DNA from: Thalassobius sp049116315
GTDB taxonomy: Bacteria; Pseudomonadota; Alphaproteobacteria; Rhodobacterales; Rhodobacteraceae
Direction: 5' to 3'
Length of the DNA: 64,000 nucleotides
Assembly: GCA_049116315.1 (NCBI GenBank)
Contig: JAGDZD010000001.1
Coordinates: 299,906-363,905 of the forward strand
Shown piece by piece: positions 17,990 through 24,877 of the stretch. The notes beneath the pieces were generated by a model that did no database searches, was not told the origin of the DNA, and saw nothing but the letters and a program-made list of their open reading frames with translations. The position numbers and the translations under genes were made by a program. Position 1 is the stretch's first letter. Each line of letters opens with the position of its first letter.

Positions 17990-19983
17990 TGATTGATGCA
18001 GAAACCCAGGAAATTTTTCGTCAGGAGACCGAGTCTCTGATCGAAAGCCTGCAGGACGCGCTGTTGCAACTCAACAGCACCCCTGAGGATATGGAGTTGG
18101 TGACACAGGTTTTCCGTGACCTGCACACCCTCAAAGGCACAGGCGCGATGTTTGGCTATTCGCGCTTGGCCGAATTCATCCACGACTTTGAAGCGGCATT
18201 CGAAGCGGTTCGCTCGGGCAATTCGGTGGTGACACCGCAACTGATCGAAGTGTCGCTGAAAGCCTATGATCTGATCGTTGCGTTGCTGGAAGGTGAAGAG
18301 CCACCAGAGTCGCAAGATGCTGAGCTGAAGACGCTGCTGGCCGCGGCCACCTCTGGTGAAGCCCCAGCCGCAAGCGCAGCAGACGACGCCCAAGAGGACG
18401 CCCCTGCGGCGGCCTCCAGCGAAGGTGAAATCGAAGGTTGGATGCTGAAGTTCAAGCTGCCACCAGATTTCATGGAAATTGGCGGCAACCCAGTGGCGAT
18501 GCTGGACGAGCTGGCTGAAATCGGCGGCGAAGGCACCGAAATCAAAGCGGTACCCGCAGATGTGCCGGTTCTGAGTGAACTGGAACCTTCTCATCTGCAC
18601 ACAGCTTGGGAAGTGAGCCTGCCAGCGGCAGCTGACGAAGGCGCCATTCGTGACGTCTTTATGTTCCACGAAGATCAAATGGAGCTGTCCCTCGAAGCAA
18701 TCCGCGCCGAAGTCGCGGCAGCAGATGAAGCACCGAAAGCTGAAGCGCAATCAGACGCGCCCAAAGCCGAAGGCAAAAAGGCAGCCGGCAACAAGAAATC
18801 GGGCAGCGCCAATGTGCAGATGCGCGTTTCGGCCGAACGCCTTGATGACATCATGGACCGCGTTGGCGAGTTGGTGATTGCCGAAGCCCGCCTGTCTGAT
18901 CTTGCGACCAAGCTGGGCGATGCTGGATTGACCGAAGTGGTTGAAAACATTCAGCGTCTGGCGCTGGGTCTGCGCGATACCACCATGGCAATTCGCCTGA
19001 CTCCATTGTCCTCGATCACGGGTCGTTTCCAACGTCTGAGCCACGATTTGGCTGCCAAAACAGGCAAGGACTTTGACTTTGTAATCGAAGGCGAAGAGAC
19101 CGAGCTGGACAAAACCGTTATTGAAAAACTGTCTGATCCTCTGGTTCACATCATCCGCAACGCGGTTGATCACGGCCTCGAAGATTCCGAGACACGGATC
19201 AACAACAACAAGCCGACACGCGGCACCGTCACATTGAGCGCCAGCTATTCTGGTGCGGACGTGCTGATCAGCGTGAAGGACGATGGCAAGGGTCTGGATC
19301 CAGAGTTTATCCGCGGACGCGCCATCGAGCGTGGCTTGATCACCGAAGACGACATGTTGGAAGACTCGCAAATCTTTGCCCTGTTGATGGAGCCTGGCTT
19401 CTCGACGGCAGAGCAAGTGACCGATCTGTCGGGGCGTGGTGTTGGTACTGACGTTGTTAAAACCACCGTTGAGGGTCTGCGCGGCTCTGTTGAGATCCAG
19501 TCCGAATTGGGCCGGGGTTCCAGCTTTACTCTGCGCTTGCCACTGACGTTGGCGATCATCGAAGGTCTGTTGATGCAGGTTGGCGAAGAACGCTTCACCA
19601 TCCCATTGGCAGCCGTCGAAGGCATCGTGGAACAACCATCCGAAGTCAAAGAAGGTGATGACCCAACCACCGTCATCGAACTGCGCGAAGAGCTGGTTTC
19701 AATCCTGCGTCTGCGTCAGATCTTTGATTGTACCGGCGAACAAGAAGAGCACCCCAAAGTCGTTCTGGTGAAAGCCGGCGATGCACAGGTTGGTCTGGCT
19801 GTTGACCGGATCATTGGCTCTTACCAGACCGTCATCAAGCAGCTGTCTCCAATGCACAGCCGCCTGAATGTCTTCTCCGGAGCTACAATTCTTGGCGATG
19901 GCGACGTTGCTTTGATTATCGACGTGGCGCAACTGGTGCGTTCGCAAGGTGTAAGTTCAGCCAATAAGGAGCAAGCGGCATGA
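17989..19983 (+). CDS. cheA: Chemotaxis histidine kinase CheA
   Basis: 664 residues. P1 Hpt domain at 1-105 with phospho-accepting H46 (DLHTLKGTGAMFG); an acidic/Ala-rich linker; a CheY-binding-type region around 145-240 (GWMLKFKLPPDFMEIGGNP); P3 dimerisation helices after about 275; the ATP domain with N-box HIIRNAVDHGLED, DDGKGLD and GRGVGTDVV; and a C-terminal CheW-like domain from about 515. It receives receptor signals through CheW and phosphorylates CheY and CheB. Stop and start codons overlap with both neighbours, so the genes are translationally coupled. Confidence 0.97.
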   Translation: MIDAETQEIFRQETESLIESLQDALLQLNSTPEDMELVTQVFRDLHTLKGTGAMFGYSRLAEFIHDFEAAFEAVRSGNSVVTPQLIEVSLKAYDLIVALLEGEEPPESQDAELKTLLAAATSGEAPAASAADDAQEDAPAAASSEGEIEGWMLKFKLPPDFMEIGGNPVAMLDELAEIGGEGTEIKAVPADVPVLSELEPSHLHTAWEVSLPAAADEGAIRDVFMFHEDQMELSLEAIRAEVAAADEAPKAEAQSDAPKAEGKKAAGNKKSGSANVQMRVSAERLDDIMDRVGELVIAEARLSDLATKLGDAGLTEVVENIQRLALGLRDTTMAIRLTPLSSITGRFQRLSHDLAAKTGKDFDFVIEGEETELDKTVIEKLSDPLVHIIRNAVDHGLEDSETRINNNKPTRGTVTLSASYSGADVLISVKDDGKGLDPEFIRGRAIERGLITEDDMLEDSQIFALLMEPGFSTAEQVTDLSGRGVGTDVVKTTVEGLRGSVEIQSELGRGSSFTLRLPLTLAIIEGLLMQVGEERFTIPLAAVEGIVEQPSEVKEGDDPTTVIELREELVSILRLRQIFDCTGEQEEHPKVVLVKAGDAQVGLAVDRIIGSYQTVIKQLSPMHSRLNVFSGATILGDGDVALIIDVAQLVRSQGVSSANKEQAA

Positions 19984-20477
19984 CCCTAGCTGTTGTATCC
20001 GAAACCAATGACGACCTGCAAAACCTGGTCGCCTTCGAAATGGGGGACGAGCTGTTGGCCGTTCCCACACGCATCCTGCGTGAAGTGCTTGAGCCACCTC
20101 GGATCACCCGCGTGCCTATGGCCGACATCTATTCCGCCGGTCTGATGAATGTGCGCGGTGTGGTGTATCCGGTCACGGATCTGCGCCCTCTCTTTGAGAT
20201 GCCGCAGCGCGAGTTCGATATCGACACGCGTATCCTTGTGCTGGAGCTGTCGCTTGAAGCGGGCACCATGTCCTTGGGTCTGATTGCTGAAAAGGTTCAC
20301 GCGGTGCTCTCGCTTGATCCTGAAAGCCTGCAAAAAGTCCCCACCGTTGGCACACGTTGGCCTGCGGGGGCCATCAAAGGCATCGGACGATGGAATGACC
20401 GCTTTGTGAACCTGATCGATCTGGAAAAAATCGCCGAGACCTATCTTGGCGCAGTTCCAACCCAGGAAACGGCCTAA
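19980..20477 (+). CDS. cheW: Chemotaxis coupling protein CheW (first copy)
   Basis: 165 residues forming one CheW SH3-like domain (VAFEMGDELLAVPTRILREVLEPPRITRVPM and NVRGVVYPVTDLRPLF are the typical first and second halves). It links the receptor tips to CheA. It overlaps cheA by 4 bases. A second cheW follows after 111 bases, so the two probably serve different receptors or array positions. Confidence 0.95.
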   Translation: MTLAVVSETNDDLQNLVAFEMGDELLAVPTRILREVLEPPRITRVPMADIYSAGLMNVRGVVYPVTDLRPLFEMPQREFDIDTRILVLELSLEAGTMSLGLIAEKVHAVLSLDPESLQKVPTVGTRWPAGAIKGIGRWNDRFVNLIDLEKIAETYLGAVPTQETA

Positions 20478-20552
20478 GGCCCCAGAGAGAAAAGCGCGAA
20501 CAGTAGATGATTTATTTAGATTTCAACACGCGACCGGCTCAGTCCGGACAGA

Positions 20553-20585
20553 GGGCCACCCCCCCTCGTCGCATCGAGGAGGCCC
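20553..20585 (+). promoter_or_regulatory. Hairpin overlapping the ribosome-binding site of the second cheW
   Basis: An outer stem GGGCC/GGCCC and an inner stem CCTCG/CGAGG enclose the AGGAGG Shine-Dalgarno sequence (20577-20582) that lies six bases before the ATG at 20589. If formed, the hairpin would hide the ribosome-binding site. Stability was judged by eye only. Confidence 0.45.
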
Positions 20586-20588
20586 AAG

Positions 20589-21101
20589 ATGTTTGACCAA
20601 CAAATGCAATCCGACGAGCTGCAGAAGACCTTTTTAACCTGTGGACTGGGCGAGGAGGTTGTGGCTCTTCCCGTGTCTCGGGTCAAAGAGATCTTGGACC
20701 CCAAACCGGTGACGGGCCTGCCTCATTCACCTGACTTCTTGCTGGGCTACATCGACCTGCGCGGCGAAAGCATCATGGTGGCAGACCTGCGTCTGCTGCT
20801 GGCGCTGCCTTACCGGGAAGACGAGCCTGACACACGGGTCATCGTTCTGTGGGTGAAAATTGGTGACACTGAAGCCGCTGTTGGCCTGCGTGCTGACCGC
20901 GTGATCGAAGTGACGCGTCTTGATGATGATCGTCTCGAAAAATTTGCTCAAGACGGCTTGCTGAACTGGGACAACCGCATGGTCGAAGGCGTCGGACGCC
21001 GGGATGGTGGCTTTGTCACCGTTTTGAACCTGGACGGCATGATGAGTTCAGAAGTGATCCAAGAATTCCACGCGGCAACAGGCACGAAAGAGGCGGTATG
21101 A
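20589..21101 (+). CDS. cheW: Chemotaxis coupling protein CheW (second copy)
   Basis: 170 residues with a full CheW domain (TCGLGEEVVALPVSRVKEIL, GYIDLRGESIMVADLRLLL). It is divergent from the first copy. AGGAGG is well placed before the ATG but lies in a predicted hairpin. It overlaps cheR by 4 bases. The longer N-terminal lead (MFDQQMQSDELQKTF) is its own feature. It probably couples a different receptor class or helps build the array. Confidence 0.92.
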   Translation: MFDQQMQSDELQKTFLTCGLGEEVVALPVSRVKEILDPKPVTGLPHSPDFLLGYIDLRGESIMVADLRLLLALPYREDEPDTRVIVLWVKIGDTEAAVGLRADRVIEVTRLDDDRLEKFAQDGLLNWDNRMVEGVGRRDGGFVTVLNLDGMMSSEVIQEFHAATGTKEAV

Positions 21102-21934
21102 CAACCAATGTAATGAGCGCAAATCGCGAGCTGCAAAAGAAGCTGTGCGAAATTGTGACAAAGGCTACGGGCATTCAGTTGCCTGAAAACAAGACCACGA
21201 TGATCGAGGGCCGCCTGCGCAAACGCGTTCGCGCCACCAAAACACCTGACATCAAAACCTACCTCAAGGCGGTGATGGAAGATGGTTTGCTGGAGGCAGA
21301 GCTGCCCCACATCATCAACGTTTTGACCACCAACAAGACTGACTTCTTCCGCGAGAATGCGCACTTCAAATATATGGTGCAGAACATTCTGCCCAAGCAC
21401 CCGGTTTCACGGGCGTTCAAAGTGTGGTCTGCGGCAAGTTCGACAGGTGAAGAAGCCTATACCACGTCGATGGTCTTGGCAGAATTCGCCAAACGTGCCT
21501 CTGGATTTCAGTATTCGATCCTAGGGACGGACCTGTCGACCACCGTTGTGTCTAAGGCGCGCAAAGGCGTCTACACCATGGAAGAAATTGTCGATGTCCC
21601 CGGTGACATGCAAGACAAGTATCTGGAGATGGGCCACTCCAGTGACGGCAAAAAACTGGCCCGGGTTGTCAAACCCCTTCGTGACCGGGTGAGCTTTGCC
21701 AATATGAACCTCATGGCGCGCAGCTATCCCGTAGATAAGCAGATGGACGTTGTGATGTTGCGCAACGTGTTGATCTACTTTGATGAACCAACTCAGCACC
21801 GGGTTGTGACATCGGTTGCGGATCACCTGCGTCCTGGCGGCTTCTTGTTTGTTGGCCATTCAGAATCCGCCGTCGTCACTGATCCCCGCCTCAAGCAGCT
21901 GGCCGCTGCGGTCTTTCGTAAGGAGTCCATGTGA
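21098..21934 (+). CDS. cheR: Chemotaxis protein methyltransferase CheR
   Basis: 278 residues. An N-terminal helical domain (about 1-80) is followed by the SAM-binding domain with FKVWSAASSTGEEAYTTSMVLAEF (motif I) and a late VMLRNVLIYFDEPTQHRVV segment, both hallmark CheR elements. It methylates receptor glutamates to set adaptation, opposed by CheB encoded next. The overlaps with cheW2 and cheB keep the two adaptation enzymes co-expressed. Confidence 0.96.
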   Translation: MTTNVMSANRELQKKLCEIVTKATGIQLPENKTTMIEGRLRKRVRATKTPDIKTYLKAVMEDGLLEAELPHIINVLTTNKTDFFRENAHFKYMVQNILPKHPVSRAFKVWSAASSTGEEAYTTSMVLAEFAKRASGFQYSILGTDLSTTVVSKARKGVYTMEEIVDVPGDMQDKYLEMGHSSDGKKLARVVKPLRDRVSFANMNLMARSYPVDKQMDVVMLRNVLIYFDEPTQHRVVTSVADHLRPGGFLFVGHSESAVVTDPRLKQLAAAVFRKESM

Positions 21935-23073
21935 TGACAGCCACACGTTCTGCTGACCCAATTAAAGTGATGATCGTCGAAGATTCACTGACGGCGCGAA
22001 CCATGTTGAAAAACATGATCGAAACGGCCCCCGACCTGAAAGTCGTGGAAATGGCCAAGGACCCTTTTGATGCCGCTGAAAAGATGCGAAAAGGGTTGCC
22101 TGATGTGATGTTGCTGGACGTCGAAATGCCCCGCATGGATGGTTTGACCTTCCTGCGTCGCATCATGGCCCAGCATCCGATGCCGGTTGTCATCTGTTCT
22201 AACCACACCCCTGCCGGGTCTTCTTCTTCGATGAAGGCCTTGGAAATGGGCGCGGTTGAAGTTTTGGCCAAGTCGTCCATTGGCGCGTTGTCAAAAGATG
22301 ACGAGGGCACAATGCGCGTCTGTGATGCGGTCCGTGCGGCCTCTCATGCGCGGGTGAACCCCAAAGCCAAGGCGCGGGCCGCCGTGCGCGACATCAAGCC
22401 CCAAAAGAAGCAATCGCCAGATGCGATCATGCCGGCGCGCAATATCAATTTGCCACCGGTTGTGAAAACACCGCCATTTGTTTCGATTGGTGCGTCCACA
22501 GGCGGTACCGAGGCCCTAGCCAAGGTGCTCAAAGCACTGCCGGCGGATTGTCCTCCGATTGCGATTGTACAGCACATGCCTGAAAAATTCACCGAGGCGT
22601 TTGCCAACCGGTTGAACAAGATGTGCGAAATCCACGTCAAAGAAGCCCGTGATGGCGATAAGCTAGAACGCGGCATGGCCGTGATTGCCCCGGGCAGTCA
22701 TCACATCAAGCTGGAACGCGTGGGCCGTGCCTATGTGTGCCGTGTGATTGATGGGCCCCCAATCAGCCGCCACCGTCCGTCGGTTGACGTGTTGTTCCGC
22801 TCGACCTCAATCGAGGCAGGTGGCAATGCGATGGGTGTGATCATGACCGGTATGGGTGATGATGGCGCACAGTGCATGAAAGAGATGCGCGACGCGGGGG
22901 CTGTTACTTTGGCTCAAGACGAGGACTCCTGCGTTGTTTATGGGATGCCTCGGGAAGCGATGGAACGCGGCGGCGCTCAGCGAGCGGTTAGCCTGAATAA
23001 AATCGCAGCCGAAATTATGGCTTTTGACAAAGAGCATTTGGCCAAAGTTGCGTTAAAGGGTGGTAAAAAATGA
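21934..23073 (+). CDS. cheB: Chemotaxis protein-glutamate methylesterase CheB
   Basis: 379 residues from ATG 21934 (AGGAG eight bases upstream; a GTG three bases earlier is possible). Receiver domain about 8-125 with phospho-acceptor D62 (MLLDVEMPRMDG), a linker rich in basic residues, and the esterase domain with the S188 (SIGASTGGTEAL), H214 (QHMPEKFT) and D310 (GMGDDGAQ) triad. It demethylates, and may deamidate, receptor glutamines/glutamates; phosphorylation by CheA activates it. It overlaps the next gene by 4 bases. Confidence 0.96.
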   Translation: MTATRSADPIKVMIVEDSLTARTMLKNMIETAPDLKVVEMAKDPFDAAEKMRKGLPDVMLLDVEMPRMDGLTFLRRIMAQHPMPVVICSNHTPAGSSSSMKALEMGAVEVLAKSSIGALSKDDEGTMRVCDAVRAASHARVNPKAKARAAVRDIKPQKKQSPDAIMPARNINLPPVVKTPPFVSIGASTGGTEALAKVLKALPADCPPIAIVQHMPEKFTEAFANRLNKMCEIHVKEARDGDKLERGMAVIAPGSHHIKLERVGRAYVCRVIDGPPISRHRPSVDVLFRSTSIEAGGNAMGVIMTGMGDDGAQCMKEMRDAGAVTLAQDEDSCVVYGMPREAMERGGAQRAVSLNKIAAEIMAFDKEHLAKVALKGGKK

Positions 23074-24785
23074 GAGACTTCGGTGCGGTGCCAGTGTCAG
23101 TCCATGGGTTAAATGATGGACCTTTCCTACGTATGGAAAGTGTGTTGAGCGAAATTCTCGACAAATTGTTCTTTGCGTTCGATACAACCAAAACATTACG
23201 TGGTGGGGTTTCCGATCTGGAGCGCCTGCTAGAACCCGCAAACCTGACCAGAATCAGTGAACGCCAGCGTGCGATCTCTGAACTGATGGCGCAGATCGAT
23301 GCCAATAGCAGCGATGCAAAATCCTTTGTTCAAGACTTGCGCGACAACAGTCGCAGCATGTCATCTACCCTGAAAGATCTGTCCAAGATCATTCAGTCGT
23401 CGAACATTGTATCGCTGAACGCACGTATCATCGCCCAAGGCCACCGCCACCGAGCACTGGGCGCACAGCTTGTGCGTCTTGCGGAAAGTATCTCTGACAT
23501 TTCTGGCGACGCCACCGACCTTGTGTCCGAAATGTTCGAAGTCATCGACTCCATTGTGACCGCCACCGATGAAATGGGTCACAACGTCGAAGAGCGGGCC
23601 AGTGCTTTGCTGTCCTCGCTCAAACCCAAAGCGCAGTCTTTGGACCGTGCTTTGACCTCTTTGGAAACCGGCATGAAAGCCGCGCATTCGGCCTCTACTT
23701 GGCTGGCCGAGTTCGTCACCGGTGCTGAGCGCGATGTTTCCGAAGTGATTTCAGCTTTGCAAGTTGGCGATCGCAGCCGTCAACGGGCCGAGCACGTCCG
23801 CAAAGTTGCCGACTTTGCCAATAGGTATTCTCCGATGTCGATGGAGGCCCGTGCCTTGATGACATTGGCGCGCGCTCAGATGCAGCAAACGGTGACCGAG
23901 GCGGTTACTGATACGCGCAAAGCCAGCCAACTGTTGGCGGATCTGGCCAATCGTCAGGACGAGTTCCTGTCACAGTGCCGTAAAATTGCGATTTCGTTTG
24001 AAGAAGGTGCAGCAAACCTAAGTGCCGCCAGCCAGACCTCGACAGAGACAGGTTTTGATTTCGAAGCCAGTGCTCAGTCCGAAGCCGAAGCGCAAGGCCG
24101 CTTGAAAGAATCCGACGATGCCCTTGCGACACGCAGCAAGACTTTGTCTGATCATGCCTTCCAAATGCAGCTGGCGTCTTTGAACACCATCATCACCTGT
24201 GCCCGCGGCTTTAAGCAGGCGATGGATATGATCATGATCTCTCAGCAGATCAACGAGGTGATTTCCGAAGCTCCCGGCACGTTTGAGCAATTCTCAGACA
24301 CGATGGAGCAGACCAAACAGCGTGTGGCCGAATGGGCCCGTCGCGATGCGGGCAACATCACTCAAGAAATCGAAGGCATGGGGGAAGACGATCCCACATT
24401 GACCGAGGCACGCACCGTTTTGCAAAAACTGTTGCCAAGCCTGAACACGGACGCGCCCAAGATTGCGCGGTCGATCACAAGCGCGGCCGCCAGCTTCTTT
24501 GCCTTTTTCCAAGAACTGGAAGATTTGGCCAAGACTGATCCGGTCACCATTGAACCGCTGCCTTTGTCAGATCTAGAGCCAAGTGAGATGTTCATTCAGC
24601 ACCTCGACGAGCTTTATCAGTGCTACACAATGCAGGCTGAACGCGACATCCAAGATGTGATGTTCTCGCAATTGCCGGGTCTTGCCGAAGCCAAGGAAGA
24701 GGCCGCTGGCCACGTGGAAACCGTTGCCGCTGCCCCGGCCGAAGAGGCCGCTGCAGATGATGATCTGTCAGATATCTTCTTTTAA
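23070..24785 (+). CDS. Soluble MCP-like protein with CheZ-like motifs (candidate CheY-P phosphatase)
   Basis: 571 residues, almost entirely helical, no membrane segment. Residues 111-145 (SNIVSLNARIIAQGHRHRA..) and 367-397 (MQLASLNTIITCARGFKQA..) each resemble a degraded MCP hairpin tip, but shorter than in real receptors and lacking the glutamate/arginine contacts. Between them, LQVGDRSRQRAEHV (residues 230-243) has the D-x3-Q spacing of the CheZ active site (D143/Q147 in E. coli). The C-terminus is an Ala/Glu/Pro linker ending DDDLSDIFF, similar to the CheY-binding tail DDLLDSLGF of E. coli CheZ. It is last in the che operon, overlapping cheB by 4 bases. Phosphatase function is inference; a plain cytoplasmic MCP-like scaffold is the alternative. 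Confidence 0.7.
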   Translation: MRDFGAVPVSVHGLNDGPFLRMESVLSEILDKLFFAFDTTKTLRGGVSDLERLLEPANLTRISERQRAISELMAQIDANSSDAKSFVQDLRDNSRSMSSTLKDLSKIIQSSNIVSLNARIIAQGHRHRALGAQLVRLAESISDISGDATDLVSEMFEVIDSIVTATDEMGHNVEERASALLSSLKPKAQSLDRALTSLETGMKAAHSASTWLAEFVTGAERDVSEVISALQVGDRSRQRAEHVRKVADFANRYSPMSMEARALMTLARAQMQQTVTEAVTDTRKASQLLADLANRQDEFLSQCRKIAISFEEGAANLSAASQTSTETGFDFEASAQSEAEAQGRLKESDDALATRSKTLSDHAFQMQLASLNTIITCARGFKQAMDMIMISQQINEVISEAPGTFEQFSDTMEQTKQRVAEWARRDAGNITQEIEGMGEDDPTLTEARTVLQKLLPSLNTDAPKIARSITSAAASFFAFFQELEDLAKTDPVTIEPLPLSDLEPSEMFIQHLDELYQCYTMQAERDIQDVMFSQLPGLAEAKEEAAGHVETVAAAPAEEAAADDDLSDIFF

Positions 24786-24805
24786 GACGGTCCAGATTAA
24801 ATGCA

Positions 24806-24837
24806 AAAGGCGCTCAGGTTTCTGAGCGCCTTTTTGT
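24806..24837. terminator. Terminator at the end of the chemotaxis operon
   Basis: AAAGGCGCTCAG-GTTT-CTGAGCGCCTTTTT: a 12-base perfect stem, short loop and T-run (with an A-run on the other side), 20 bases after the last che gene. The facing hybrid-kinase gene can use it from the other strand. Confidence 0.9.
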
Positions 24838-24877
24838 TTTGGGCCTGTTCAAGTGTCAGGGCGTGACACCCGTTGGA

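Noticed and set aside
18751..19635. 294-codon minus-strand frame inside cheA
   Set aside because: Shadow of the cheA coding frame; its translation is rich in Gln, His and Arg without motifs.
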